A stretch of DNA of 64,000 nt from Saccharothrix sp. S26 (GTDB lineage: Bacteria > Actinomycetota > Actinomycetes > Mycobacteriales > Pseudonocardiaceae): contig NZ_JAJUWT010000031.1 of the NCBI RefSeq assembly GCF_021390395.1, positions 1 to 64,000 of the forward strand. Reading direction: 5' to 3'. This document shows, one piece after another, positions 8,512-17,601 of this stretch. The notes below the pieces were generated by a model. That model was given only the letters and a program-made list of their open reading frames with translations, did not search any database and was not told where the DNA came from. Made by a program: the position numbers and the translations under genes. The first letter of the stretch is position 1. Each line of letters begins with the position of its first letter.

Positions 8512-8618
8512 CGAAGCCCCGGGGTCCGAGGACTCCGGGGCTTCGTGGTGGCTTGTCGGCGCTAGCGGTCCACGGGAGCCGGAGTCCGGTTCCCGTAAAA
8601 AAACTCGAAGTGGGCCAT
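8512..8618 (-). promoter_or_regulatory. predicted phenylalanine attenuator of chorismate mutase
   Basis: Reading leftward: an 18-codon leader ORF (8618-8562), then a hairpin at 8545-8512 (CGAAGCCCCGG ... CCGGGGCTTCG) just before the chorismate mutase start at 8465. GGACTCCGG at 8587-8579, immediately after the Phe/Tyr codons, is the exact complement of CCGGAGTCC at 8538-8530 inside the terminator hairpin. That gives the classic choice between antiterminator and terminator. The terminator lacks a U-run, which is usual in high-GC attenuators but lowers certainty. Confidence 0.7.
8562..8618 (-). CDS. Phe/Tyr leader peptide of chorismate mutase
   Basis: 18-residue peptide MAHFEFFYGNRTPAPVDR, ATG at 8618, TAG at 8562-8564. 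The control codons are TTC GAG TTT TTT TAC. TTT is very rare in this GC-rich genome, so two in a row are a strong sign of selection for slow decoding when charged Phe-tRNA is scarce. GAGG lies 9 bases upstream as RBS. A ribosome stalled there would free the following GGACTCCGG segment to pair with the terminator arm and allow transcription of chorismate mutase. Confidence 0.7.
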   Translation of the reverse strand: MAHFEFFYGNRTPAPVDR

Positions 8619-8681
8619 GCGCACCGCCTCATCATGCCACAGCCCCGGGCTGTCGGTGCCACCCGGTAACGTGGACAGGCG

Positions 8682-11009
8682 ATGAGCGCCTTGTTCGACT
8701 TGCCCTCAAGTCCCCCCGCCTCCCGGCCGAGCGGTTCCCGCTCGGCGCGGCTGCTCGAAGACCTGAACCCGTCCCAGCGCCGGGCCGTCGAGCACTCGGG
8801 CGCCCCGCTGCTGGTCGTCGCGGGTGCGGGCTCGGGCAAGACCCGCGTGCTCACCCGACGCATCGCCTACCTGCTCGCCGAGCGCGACGTGCACCCCGGC
8901 GAGGTCATGGCGATCACCTTCACCAACAAGGCCGCCGCCGAGATGAAGGAACGCGTCGCCGACCTGGTCGGCGCGCGGGCCCGCTCGATGTGGGTGTCCA
9001 CGTTCCACTCGATGTGCGTGCGGGTGATGCGCCGCGAGGCCAAGACCCTCGGCATGTCGTCCAACTTCTCGATCTACGACTCCGACGACACCCGCCGGCT
9101 CATCACGCTGGTGGCGCGCGACCTCGACCTGGACCCCAAGCGCTACCCGGCGCGCACGCTGGCGATCCACATCTCGAACCTGAAGAACGAGCTGGTCGAC
9201 GCCGCCACCGCCAAGGAGCGCGCGGCCAACGACCTGGAGCGCCGCGTCGCCGAGGTCTACGAGGGCTACCAGCGCAGGCTCGGCGACTCGAACTCGCTCG
9301 ACTTCGACGACCTGATCATGCGGACCGTCGAGCTGCTGCAGAACCACCCGGACGTGGCCGAGCACTACCACCGCCGGTTCCGGCACGTGCTGGTCGACGA
9401 GTACCAGGACACCAACCACGCCCAGTACACCCTGGTCCGGGAGCTGATCGGCACGGGCGCCGACGGCGTGCCGCCGGGCGAGCTGTGCGTGGTGGGCGAC
9501 GCCGACCAGTCCATCTACGCCTTCCGCGGCGCCACGATCCGCAACATCGTGGAGTTCGAGCGGGACTACCCGCAGGCCACCACGATCCTGCTGGAGCAGA
9601 ACTACCGGTCCACGCAGACGATCCTGAGCGCGGCGAACGCGGTCATCTCGCGCAACCCCAACCGCCGGGACAAGCGGCTGTGGAGCGACCTGGGCGACGG
9701 CGAGAAGATCGTCGGCTACGTCGCCGACAACGAGCACGACGAGGCGCAGTTCGTCGCGAACGAGATCGACCGGCTGGTCGACAGCGGCGAGGCGAACAAC
9801 GGCGAGATCGCCGTGTTCTACCGCACCAACAACCAGTCGCGCGTGTTCGAGGAGATCTTCATCCGCCTCGGCCTGCCCTACAAGGTGGTCGGCGGCGTCC
9901 GGTTCTACGAGCGGCGCGAGGTGCGCGACGCGCTGGCCTACCTGCGGGCGTTGTCCAACCCCGACGACACGGTGTCGCTGCGGCGCATCCTCAACGTGCC
10001 CAAGCGGGGCATCGGCGAACGCGCGGAGGCGTGCGTGTCGCTGCACGCCGAGCGCGAGCGGATCGGCTTCGCGGCGGCGTTGCGCGACGCGGTGGCGGGC
10101 AAGGTGGCGCTGCTCAACCCGCGGTCGCGCAACGCGATCGCCGGCTTCGTCGAGATGATGGACGAGCTGGGCGAGCTGGTCGAGCGCGGCGACGACGTGG
10201 CCGACATCCTGGAAGCGGTGCTGGAGAAGACCGCCTACCGGGCCGAGCTGGAGGCCAGCGAGGACCCGCAGGACCACACCCGGGTCGAGAACCTGAACGA
10301 GCTGGTCACCGTGGCCCGCGAGTTCACCGACCTCGGCACGGCGGTCCCCGTGCCCGATGAGGACGAGGGGCTGCCCGCCGAGGGTTCGCTGGCCGCGTTC
10401 CTGGAGCGGGTGTCGCTGGTCGCGGACGCCGACTCGGTGCCCGACGCGGAGTCCGACGGCGTGGTCACGCTGATGACGCTGCACACCGCCAAAGGCCTGG
10501 AGTACCCGGTGGTGTTCTGCACCGGCTGGGAGGACGGCGTCTTCCCGCACCTGCGGGCCCTGGGCGACCCGACGGAGCTGGCCGAGGAACGCCGCCTGGC
10601 CTACGTGGGCATCACGCGCGCCCAGCAGCGGCTGTACCTGTCGCGGGCGCTGGTGCGCTCGGCGTGGGGCCAGCCGTCGGCGAACCCGGCGTCGCGGTTC
10701 CTGGACGAGATCCCGGCCGACCTGCTCGACTGGCGGCGGGTGGAGCCCAAGCGCACCGCGCCGTCCGCGCCGACGTCGTGGAGCCGCGGTTCGGGTCCGT
10801 CGCGGCCGGCGCCGACGAACGCGGCGTGGAAGGACACGCCCGCGCTCAAGCTGGACGTGGGCGACCGGGTGAGCCACGACAAGTACGGGCTCGGCCGCGT
10901 GGTGGCCGTGGACGGCTCGGGGCCCCGGGCGACGGCCACGATCGACTTCGGCGGCGCGGGGACGGTGCGGCTGATGCTCATCGGCGGCGTGCCCCTCGTG
11001 AAGCTCTGA
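8682..11009 (+). CDS. pcrA: ATP-dependent DNA helicase UvrD/PcrA
   Basis: 775-residue superfamily 1A 3'-5' helicase, equivalent to mycobacterial UvrD1, acting in nucleotide excision repair and in clearing replication blocks. Motifs in order: Q motif LNPSQRRAVEH, Walker A GAGSGKTR, motif Ia TFTNKAAAEM, DEYQDTN (Walker B), GDADQSIYAFRGA, motif IV LEQNYRST, motif V TLHTAKGLEYP and motif VI RLAYVGITRAQ. The C-terminus holds the small Tudor-like RNA polymerase-binding domain (GDRVSHDKYGLGRVVAVDG). A TAACGT -10-like box at about 8662 lies so close to the ATG that the message may be leaderless. Divergent from the chorismate mutase leader. Confidence 0.96.
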   Translation: MSALFDLPSSPPASRPSGSRSARLLEDLNPSQRRAVEHSGAPLLVVAGAGSGKTRVLTRRIAYLLAERDVHPGEVMAITFTNKAAAEMKERVADLVGARARSMWVSTFHSMCVRVMRREAKTLGMSSNFSIYDSDDTRRLITLVARDLDLDPKRYPARTLAIHISNLKNELVDAATAKERAANDLERRVAEVYEGYQRRLGDSNSLDFDDLIMRTVELLQNHPDVAEHYHRRFRHVLVDEYQDTNHAQYTLVRELIGTGADGVPPGELCVVGDADQSIYAFRGATIRNIVEFERDYPQATTILLEQNYRSTQTILSAANAVISRNPNRRDKRLWSDLGDGEKIVGYVADNEHDEAQFVANEIDRLVDSGEANNGEIAVFYRTNNQSRVFEEIFIRLGLPYKVVGGVRFYERREVRDALAYLRALSNPDDTVSLRRILNVPKRGIGERAEACVSLHAERERIGFAAALRDAVAGKVALLNPRSRNAIAGFVEMMDELGELVERGDDVADILEAVLEKTAYRAELEASEDPQDHTRVENLNELVTVAREFTDLGTAVPVPDEDEGLPAEGSLAAFLERVSLVADADSVPDAESDGVVTLMTLHTAKGLEYPVVFCTGWEDGVFPHLRALGDPTELAEERRLAYVGITRAQQRLYLSRALVRSAWGQPSANPASRFLDEIPADLLDWRRVEPKRTAPSAPTSWSRGSGPSRPAPTNAAWKDTPALKLDVGDRVSHDKYGLGRVVAVDGSGPRATATIDFGGAGTVRLMLIGGVPLVKL

Positions 11010-11052
11010 GGCGCGCTCAGCCGCCGTTCGTCGTCTTGCGCGTGTAGAGGTG

Positions 11053-11080
11053 ACCGGTCGACCCCTGGAGGTCGACCGGT
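11053..11080 (+). terminator. hairpin after pcrA
   Basis: 11-bp perfect stem ACCGGTCGACC / GGTCGACCGGT around CCTGGA, 44 bases beyond the pcrA stop, extendable by flanking GGTGA/TTCACC. No U-run. Confidence 0.65.
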
Positions 11081-11089
11081 GTTCACCCG

Positions 11090-11336
11090 AACGTGGCCGA
11101 ATTCCCGCGCAACCCGAATCGGGTCCGTGCGTCTCTAGAGGTGTCACAAGCGGGAAGGCCGGGTCATTCGGGGTGAACCGGCCGGAGGGAGCCGCTTGAC
11201 GGCAGCAGGGGGGCCTACGGGGGTAGGCAGGACGCGGGAGCCGTGTCGGGGCGGCGACCGTGCGAGGGGATCACCTTCGGGGGGCGGTTCCACACAGTGG
11301 AAGGGCCGGGCTGCTCAGCAGCCCGGCCCTTCTTTT
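11090..11336 (+). ncRNA. candidate structured RNA between pcrA and the M23 gene
   Basis: About 250 bases with no ORF on either strand, lying after one hairpin terminator (pcrA) and ending in a second, canonical one. It contains several complementary blocks, for example GCCTAC-GGGG-GTAGGC around 11213-11229. Since pcrA already has its own terminator, a second strong terminator implies an independent + strand transcript. I could not match it to a known riboswitch, and its orientation is wrong for a leader of the M23 gene. The start is not defined. Confidence 0.3.
11300..11336 (+). terminator. intrinsic terminator with U-tract
   Basis: 15-bp stem with arms 11300-11314 and 11318-11332 and a TCA loop, followed by TTTT at 11333-11336. 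The T-run lies on the + side, so it stops rightward transcription between pcrA and the converging peptidase gene. Confidence 0.8.
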
Positions 11337-11360
11337 GCGCTGTCGACGAGCCCGATCGGC

Positions 11361-12161
11361 TCAGACGCTGATGCCCTTGGAGTTCAGCCAGCTCAGCGGG
11401 TTGATCTTCTTGCCGTCCGGGTTCCAGACCTCGAAGTGCAGGTGCGGGCCGGTGGAGAAGCCGCGGTTGCCCATGCGGGCGATCTGCTCGCCCGCCAGGA
11501 CCCGCTGGCCCTTCTCGACGGAGTAGGTGTCCACGTGGCCGTAGACGGTGGTGGAGCCGTCGGCGTGCTGGACCTTGACCCAGAGGCCAAAACCACTTGC
11601 CGGACCGGCCTCGACCACGACACCATCCGCGGCGGACAGGATCGGCGTGCCGATGGGGCCCGCGATGTCGATGCCGTAGTGCATCTCGCCCCAGCGGCCA
11701 CCCCACCCGGAGGTGAACTGGCCCGCGGCGGGACGGGCGAACTTGGGTCGACGCGCCTCGGCCTCTTCGGCCTCGCGGGTCTCGGTGATGTGCTGGCTCT
11801 TGACGAGCTTCTGCGCCTCGGCGGCGGGGTCGACCGTCTTGGCGACGGGCAGGACCTGCGGGGAGGCGGGGCCGGTGCCACCGACGCCGAACGCGGCGGC
11901 GCCGTCGGCGGCGGCGTTCGCGAGCGGGGTGACCTCGTCGGCCTGCGACGGCGACTCGGAGCCCAGCGCGTGCAGCGTCTGCCCTGCGCCTGCGGCGGCG
12001 AACGCGCCGACGGCGACCGCGGCGACCACGATCCGTCCGCGCAGCGCCGAGGGCGGGGGCGGGAGCCGGTGCGTGCTCACCGTGCGCGTCGAAGCGCGGT
12101 CTACCGCTTCTTCGAGCACAGCAGAACTCGTATGGCCGCCGGGGGAGCGGTGTTGAGACAA
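11361..12161 (-). CDS. M23 family peptidoglycan endopeptidase
   Basis: 266 residues, counterpart of Rv0950c by synteny. An N-terminal membrane or signal segment (IVVAAVAVGAFAAAGAG, about 45-62) is followed by a linker with a charged helix and the LytM/M23 domain. Zinc and catalytic motifs are HYGIDIAGPIGTPI (His, Asp) and HLHFEVW (HxH). The domain cleaves peptide crosslinks of peptidoglycan outside the membrane, or acts as an amidase activator if degenerate. Here the residues look intact. Its upstream region has a GTCAC direct repeat with 11-base spacing (12254-12269) that resembles MtrA sites of actinobacterial wall-hydrolase genes. Confidence 0.9.
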   Translation of the reverse strand: MSQHRSPGGHTSSAVLEEAVDRASTRTVSTHRLPPPPSALRGRIVVAAVAVGAFAAAGAGQTLHALGSESPSQADEVTPLANAAADGAAAFGVGGTGPASPQVLPVAKTVDPAAEAQKLVKSQHITETREAEEAEARRPKFARPAAGQFTSGWGGRWGEMHYGIDIAGPIGTPILSAADGVVVEAGPASGFGLWVKVQHADGSTTVYGHVDTYSVEKGQRVLAGEQIARMGNRGFSTGPHLHFEVWNPDGKKINPLSWLNSKGISV

Positions 12162-12253
12162 AACCTGGCCTTCCGTCTTCGGGGAGTCCGGTCGGACTAC
12201 CGGGCGGGGGATCCCGGTTGAGCCGGTCGGGGTACCGGCTCGGCGTCCTGCTT

Positions 12254-12269
12254 GTGACCAGACCGTGAC
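12254..12269 (-). promoter_or_regulatory. possible MtrA site upstream of M23 peptidase
   Basis: On the coding strand: GTCAC, six bases, GTCAC. This tandem repeat with 11-base period lies 93-108 bases before the start codon. MtrA of Corynebacterium, Mycobacterium and Streptomyces binds paired GTnAC-type repeats and controls wall peptidases. The match is by eye. Confidence 0.4.
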
Positions 12270-12328
12270 AACGGACCGGGGGAAGATAACGGCGCGGAGC
12301 CCTTAAGGGCAATCCCCGAGGGCGATGA

Positions 12329-13372
12329 CTACCGTTTAGCGGTCAGTGGGACACCCTCGCGTATGACCGGTGACTCACGGTCATGATCCGGCGCGGAAAA
12401 CCCCTCGGGTACAGGCACGATGGGGTGTACCGGGTTGTCATCTGAACGTGTGATGGCGGTCACGATGAGGCGAAGTGCGCGTGAATCAATCGGTAGCGAA
12501 AGGTGACCTGAATCACGTATCCGGTGCTCCTCGACGACCAACGCGGGGTGCTCCAACCGGGCGTTCCGCTGCGGCACGACCACCTGGTCCATCTCGCTCC
12601 ACACCACGACGAACCGCGTGCGGCACGGTCGGGACGGTCCGGCCAATTCGGACAACAGGTCCGACCCCGGCCTCAACTGCCTGGTCAGCGACGTGGGCGC
12701 CAGGTAAGCGGTCAGCGTGCCCTGGTGCGGGGTGCCCAGGGTGACCAGCGTGCGCACCCGCGCGTCCCCGCCGAGCCGCTGCACGTAATAACGGGCGATG
12801 AGACCACCCAACGAGTGCCCGACCACGTGCACGTGGTCGGACCCGGTCTCCGCGCAGATCCGCTCGACGTGCTCCCCGAGCAGCGCCGCCGACCGCCGGA
12901 CGTCCCCCGCCACCGCGGTCAGCACGCTGTAGTTCACCGCGTGCACCAGGCCGAAGCCACGCCTCCGCAGCGCCCCCGACAGCACTGCGAAGGCGGACCG
13001 GTTGTCCCCGATGCCGTGCACCAGCACGATGGGGGTGCCCGCGGTCTCCATCGACGAAACCACGAGGCCCCGCTGGCGGGGCGACAGGTGGTCGGTGCGG
13101 TAGGCGCGCAGGTGCCCGTCCGGCTTCACCCGCTCCTCCACCACGCCCCACGGGTAGAGCACGGTGCGCGCGGCGAGCCAGGCGGCCTCCACGGCGACGC
13201 CGCGCACCCCGCCGGGCGAAGCGGCCGCCCGGAGCAGGCCGCCCGCGAGGCCCACGGCCTCCTCGGCGACACCCAGCCCGGCGTCCACGCCGGAGCCGAC
13301 CCGGTCGGCCCAGGTCCGCACGAGCCGCCGCGCCGCGTCGCCCACAGGGCCGAAGGTAAGTGATGCCCCCAC
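12329..13372 (-). CDS. alpha/beta-hydrolase, lipase-like
   Basis: 347 residues. The fold is read from LVHGIGDNRSAF (oxyanion region), the nucleophile elbow GHSLGGLIARYY with catalytic Ser, Asp in WSEMDQVVVP and His in DSGHLSL. It resembles triacylglycerol lipases and esterases that often act on acyl lipids at the membrane. No cleavable signal peptide is obvious, and the N-terminus has an Ala/Gly-rich amphipathic helix. It is divergent from the membrane protein at 13457 with 84 bases between. The substrate is unknown. Confidence 0.85.
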   Translation of the reverse strand: MGASLTFGPVGDAARRLVRTWADRVGSGVDAGLGVAEEAVGLAGGLLRAAASPGGVRGVAVEAAWLAARTVLYPWGVVEERVKPDGHLRAYRTDHLSPRQRGLVVSSMETAGTPIVLVHGIGDNRSAFAVLSGALRRRGFGLVHAVNYSVLTAVAGDVRRSAALLGEHVERICAETGSDHVHVVGHSLGGLIARYYVQRLGGDARVRTLVTLGTPHQGTLTAYLAPTSLTRQLRPGSDLLSELAGPSRPCRTRFVVVWSEMDQVVVPQRNARLEHPALVVEEHRIRDSGHLSLPIDSRALRLIVTAITRSDDNPVHPIVPVPEGFSAPDHDRESPVIREGVPLTAKR

Positions 13373-13456
13373 CGGGCAGCAGTACCCGATGCCGGATGTT
13401 CACAACCGCGACCGGCCGACCGTCGCCACCGGCCCCGCTTTGCTAGCGTCCGACCG

Positions 13457-15088
13457 GTGACCCGAACCGCTGAACCGGTCTCAACGGCCCCCACGAGACT
13501 GCGGACGGCGGTGGGGGTGGCCGCGGCGGGCGCGCTGCTCACCGCGGTGGCCCCGGCCGTCGGTGTGGTCGACGGCTCCGCGCCGCCCGCGTTCACCTCC
13601 TGGCCGTTGCTGGCGCCGCTCGCCCTGCTGCCCACGGCCCTGGCCGCGCTGTTCCTGGTCCGCGGTCAGGTGCTCACCGCCGCCGCGGCCCTCGTCGCGC
13701 CCGCCGTGTTCGCCGTCGGCCGGTTGCTCGGCGACCTCCAGCTGCTCGTCGACCCCGTCGACGCGGCACGCCCCGAGCTGCTGCGCCTGACGAGCCTGCA
13801 CCCGCCCGCCCCCGCGACGGGCCTGTGGCTGCTGCTGGCCGGGCACGTCCTGCTCGTCGCGGCGGGCGCGCTGGCGACCCTCGGCGCGGAACCGGACGTG
13901 CGCAGCGAGCGGGCGAGCTTCGCCCTGCCCGCCACGGCGGGCGCGGTCGCGGGCCTCGGCCTGTTCACCGCGCCGTTCACCTCGTCCGACGCCCTGATCC
14001 CGGCCCGCGGCGCGGTCGACTCACCCACGCTGCCGATGCTCGGCGGCCTCGTGCTCACGCTGGCCGCGCCCGCGCTGGCCGTCCTCGCCGCCAGCGCCAC
14101 CACCCGGGAGGCGCGCCAGGGCGGGCTGCTCGGCCTCGCCGCCGTGCTGCTGTCCGTCGCGCTGCCGCCGGTCGTCACCGCCTTCGCGGTCGACGCCGCG
14201 GGCCCGGCCGTCGGGCCGTTCCTGGTCCTGGCCGCCGCCGTCGCGCTCGCCCGGCCCCAGCGGGCCGTGGAGAACCGCGAGGACACCGGGCCGCACGACG
14301 TCGAACTGCCGGGCCGACGCCGCCTGCACGTCATCGCCGCCGTGCTGGGCCTGGTCGCCGCCGCGGCCGCCGCCGTGGGCGCGTCGACCGACCTGCTGGT
14401 GCTGCCCGACGGTTCCTCGCCGCCCGCCGACTACGCGGCGCGCCTGCTCTGGCCCGCCGCCGTCGCCACCGGCGCGCTCGCCGCCGCGCTGTTGGCCAAG
14501 GCCGCCGTGCGACCGGCGTTCACCGTCGTCACGGCCACCGTCCCGCTGGGCGCGGCGGTCGCGCTCGACGCCGTCTTCGCCGCGACCAAGGTCGACGTCG
14601 TGCAGCCGGGCGTCGGCGTCTGGTTCACCGCGGGCTCGCTCGTCGCCGCGGCGGCCGCCGCCGTCACCGCCGCCCTGGCCGGCGCGGTCGAGCGGGACGA
14701 GGTGGGCACGGCCACGACCGAACCGCCGCTGCCCCTGGTCGCCGCCACCCTGATCGCGGTGCTGCTCGCGCTCGGCGCGTTCGCGCTGCCCGTGCTGCAG
14801 GCGCCGGACTACGTGCCGATCGGGGCGTTCGGGCTGCGCGTCGGCTCGTTCGGCCTCCTCGTGGCGCTGCTCGCGGTCGTGGTCGCCGGGGTCGTCGCGC
14901 TCAAGGCCCGGCCGGGCCGCGGCGCGGCGCTGCTGCTCGGTGCGGCGGTCGTGACGGCGGTCCGCGCCTGGGAGTACCCGCTCACCGCGGCCCGCGCCGC
15001 CGAGGCCGCGCCCGGACCGGGGCTCTGGCTCGCCGCCGCCGCGACCGCCGCGTTCATCGTGGCGGGCGCGCTGCGGACCGCGCGCTGA
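13457..15088 (+). CDS. polytopic membrane protein
   Basis: 543 residues starting at GTG, very rich in Ala/Leu/Val, with roughly 14 predicted membrane helices, for example AAVGVAAAGALLTAVAPAVG and LIAVLLALGAFALPVL. There is a hydrophilic loop around 275-290 (RAVENREDTGPHDVELPGRR). It occupies the usual slot upstream of sucC in related genomes. No transporter signature, Walker motif or conserved charged residue in a helix is evident to me. Function unknown. Confidence 0.8.
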   Translation: MTRTAEPVSTAPTRLRTAVGVAAAGALLTAVAPAVGVVDGSAPPAFTSWPLLAPLALLPTALAALFLVRGQVLTAAAALVAPAVFAVGRLLGDLQLLVDPVDAARPELLRLTSLHPPAPATGLWLLLAGHVLLVAAGALATLGAEPDVRSERASFALPATAGAVAGLGLFTAPFTSSDALIPARGAVDSPTLPMLGGLVLTLAAPALAVLAASATTREARQGGLLGLAAVLLSVALPPVVTAFAVDAAGPAVGPFLVLAAAVALARPQRAVENREDTGPHDVELPGRRRLHVIAAVLGLVAAAAAAVGASTDLLVLPDGSSPPADYAARLLWPAAVATGALAAALLAKAAVRPAFTVVTATVPLGAAVALDAVFAATKVDVVQPGVGVWFTAGSLVAAAAAAVTAALAGAVERDEVGTATTEPPLPLVAATLIAVLLALGAFALPVLQAPDYVPIGAFGLRVGSFGLLVALLAVVVAGVVALKARPGRGAALLLGAAVVTAVRAWEYPLTAARAAEAAPGPGLWLAAAATAAFIVAGALRTAR

Positions 15089-15354
15089 ATCGGTCATCCA
15101 AAACCCGGCCCGCCGGGGCGTGGTGATCGACCTCACCACCTCTATGACGGAGTTCACGGGCGTGGGGTGCGGTGGAGTCCGGGCTGGTCGATAGTGTCTT
15201 GCGAAGCCGCGTCGAGCCGGTCCCCCACGGCTGTGCCGGCGTTCCAGGTGATGCCTGGTACGTGTGGGCACCAGGCTCCAGCCTGGAGCGCCGGACCTGG
15301 AGTGGACCGCACGACATGACGCGGTGTCCGACACCGACGTCGCAGGAGACCCGA

Positions 15355-16524
15355 GTGGACCTGTACGAGTACCAGGCGAAGGACCTCTTCGCCGCCCACG
15401 ACGTCCCGGTACTTCCGGGCGACGTGGCGAGCACCCCCGCCGAGGCCAAGGCCATCGCCGAGCGCTTCGGCCAGACCGTCGTGGTCAAGGCCCAGGTCAA
15501 GACGGGTGGCCGGGGCAAGGCGGGCGGCGTGAAGCTCGCCGAGACCCCGGACGAGACCGAGGCCAAGGCCGAGGCGATCCTCGGGCTGGACATCAAGGGG
15601 CACGTCGTTCACCGCGTGCTGGTGACCCCCGCGTCCGACATCGCCGAGGAGTACTACTTCTCCTTCCTCCTCGACCGCGCCAACCGCACCTTCCTGGCCA
15701 TGGCCAGCGTCGAGGGCGGCATGGACATCGAAGAGGTCGCCGCCACCAAGCCCGAGGCCCTGGCCAAGGTGCCGGTGGACGCGATCAAGGGCGTCGACCG
15801 CGCCAAGGCCGACGAGATCGTGGCCGCCGCGAAGTTCCCCGCCGAGGTGGCCGACCAGGTCGCCGACGTCATCGTGAAGCTCTGGGAGACCTTCGTCTCC
15901 GAGGACGCCACGCTGGTCGAGGTCAACCCGCTGGTCCGCGACCCCGAGGGCAAGATCGTCGCGCTCGACGGCAAGGTCACCCTCGACGAGAACGCCTCGT
16001 TCCGCCACCCCGGCCACGAGGCGCTGGTGGACAAGCAGGCCGAGGACCCGCTGGAGGCCAAGGCCAAGGCCAAGGGCCTCAACTACGTCAAGCTCGACGG
16101 CCAGGTCGGCATCATCGGCAACGGCGCCGGGCTCGTCATGTCCACGTTGGACGTCGTGGCGTACGCCGGTGAGAAGCACAACGGCGTCAAGCCCGCGAAC
16201 TTCCTCGACATCGGCGGCGGCGCGTCGGCCGAGGTCATGGCCAACGGCCTGGACATCATCCTGCACGACCCCGACGTGCGTTCGGTCTTCGTGAACGTCT
16301 TCGGCGGCATCACCGCGTGCGACGCGGTCGCCAACGGCATCGTGGCCGCGCTGGGCATCCTGGGCGACGAGGCCAAGAAGCCGCTCGTGGTCCGCCTGGA
16401 CGGCAACAACGTGGAGGAGGGCCGCCGGATCCTCGCCGAGGCCAACCACCCGCTGGTCACCGTGGTGGACACAATGGACAACGCGGCCGACAAGGCCGCC
16501 GAGCTCGCGGCTGCGGGGGTCTGA
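15355..16524 (+). CDS. sucC: succinyl-CoA ligase beta subunit
   Basis: 389 residues. The GTG at 15355 is preceded by CAGGAG and gives the family start [19 protein letters not shown]. The ATP-grasp domain contains [20 protein letters not shown], metal-binding EVNPLV, and the C-terminal CoA-ligase part [15 protein letters not shown] with DIGGGAS. With SucD it makes ATP or GTP from succinyl-CoA in the TCA cycle. It lies 2 bases upstream of sucD, so the two are co-translated. A 266-base upstream region contains its promoter, with GATAGTGT near 15190 as a possible -10 area. Confidence 0.97.
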   Translation: MDLYEYQAKDLFAAHDVPVLPGDVASTPAEAKAIAERFGQTVVVKAQVKTGGRGKAGGVKLAETPDETEAKAEAILGLDIKGHVVHRVLVTPASDIAEEYYFSFLLDRANRTFLAMASVEGGMDIEEVAATKPEALAKVPVDAIKGVDRAKADEIVAAAKFPAEVADQVADVIVKLWETFVSEDATLVEVNPLVRDPEGKIVALDGKVTLDENASFRHPGHEALVDKQAEDPLEAKAKAKGLNYVKLDGQVGIIGNGAGLVMSTLDVVAYAGEKHNGVKPANFLDIGGGASAEVMANGLDIILHDPDVRSVFVNVFGGITACDAVANGIVAALGILGDEAKKPLVVRLDGNNVEEGRRILAEANHPLVTVVDTMDNAADKAAELAAAGV

Positions 16525-16526
16525 CG

Positions 16527-17417
16527 ATGGCTATCTTCATCACCAAGGACAGCAAGGTCATCGTCCAGGGCATGACCGGCGCCGAGGGCACCAAGCACAC
16601 CAAGCGGATGCTGGCCTCCGGCACGAACATCGTCGGCGGCGTGAACCCGCGCAAGGCCGGCGAGAAGGTCGACTTCGACGGCAACGTCCTGCCGGTGTTC
16701 GGCACCGTGGCCGAGGCCATGGAGGCCACCGGCGCCGACGTCACCGTGATCTTCGTGCCGCCGGCGTTCGCCAAGGCGGCCGTGATCGAGGCGATCGACG
16801 CGGGCATCGGCCTGGCCGTCGTGATCACCGAGGGCATCCCGGTGCACGACACCGCCGCGTTCTGGGCGCACGCCGTGGCGACCGGCAACAAGACCCGGAT
16901 CATCGGCCCGAACTGCCCGGGCCTGATCAGCCCCGGGCAGTCCAACGCGGGCATCATCCCGGCCAACATCTCCGGCCCGGGCAAGATCGGCCTGGTCTCG
17001 AAGTCGGGCACGCTGACCTACCAGATGATGTACGAGCTGCGCGACTTCGGCTTCTCCACCGCCATCGGCATCGGCGGCGACCCGATCATCGGCACCACCC
17101 ACATCGACGCGCTGGCGGCCTTCGAGGCCGACCCGGAGACCGCGGCGATCGTGATGATCGGCGAGATCGGCGGCGACGCCGAGGAGCGGGCCGCCGCCTA
17201 CATCAAGGAGAACGTCACCAAGCCGGTCGTCGGCTACGTGGCGGGCTTCACCGCGCCCGAGGGCAAGACGATGGGCCACGCGGGCGCCATCGTGTCCGGC
17301 TCGGCCGGCACCGCCCAGGCCAAGAAGGAAGCCCTGGAGGCGGCGGGCGTCAAGGTCGGCAAGACGCCGAGCGAGACGGCCGCCATCATGCGGGAGATCA
17401 TGGGTTCGATCGGCTGA
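16527..17417 (+). CDS. sucD: succinyl-CoA ligase alpha subunit
   Basis: 296 residues, ATG two bases after sucC. The CoA-binding Rossmann domain is [19 protein letters not shown]. The ligase domain has the phospho-His motif [14 protein letters not shown] and the stretch [14 protein letters not shown]. It partners SucC in the TCA cycle. A 15-bp hairpin at 17441-17474 ends the operon. Confidence 0.97.
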   Translation: MAIFITKDSKVIVQGMTGAEGTKHTKRMLASGTNIVGGVNPRKAGEKVDFDGNVLPVFGTVAEAMEATGADVTVIFVPPAFAKAAVIEAIDAGIGLAVVITEGIPVHDTAAFWAHAVATGNKTRIIGPNCPGLISPGQSNAGIIPANISGPGKIGLVSKSGTLTYQMMYELRDFGFSTAIGIGGDPIIGTTHIDALAAFEADPETAAIVMIGEIGGDAEERAAAYIKENVTKPVVGYVAGFTAPEGKTMGHAGAIVSGSAGTAQAKKEALEAAGVKVGKTPSETAAIMREIMGSIG

Positions 17418-17440
17418 CGCCGATCCGTTCGGGCACTGAG

Positions 17441-17474
17441 CCGAGGGCCACCTCCTCCGGGAGGTGGCCCTCGG
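17441..17474 (+). terminator. 15-bp stem-loop after sucCD
   Basis: CCGAGGGCCACCTCC (17441-17455), loop TCCG, GGAGGTGGCCCTCGG (17460-17474), 23 bases past the sucD stop. No U-run follows. Confidence 0.8.
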
Positions 17475-17601
17475 TGCGCATGCGGACGAGTCAATGCGCA
17501 CATTGGGGGGAACCACGGGAGTCCGGTCGTCGTCGGAGAGTGTGCATCGGCTAGCGTTCTGTCGACCCGAAATCAGTTCCGCAGGTGGAGGAGACCGCAT
17601 C

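Noticed and set aside
11090-11336. Known riboswitch (c-di-AMP, cobalamin or SAM-IV) in the pcrA-M23 gap
   Set aside because: No conserved core sequence could be recognised, and the transcript would point away from the peptidase start; kept only as an unnamed RNA candidate.
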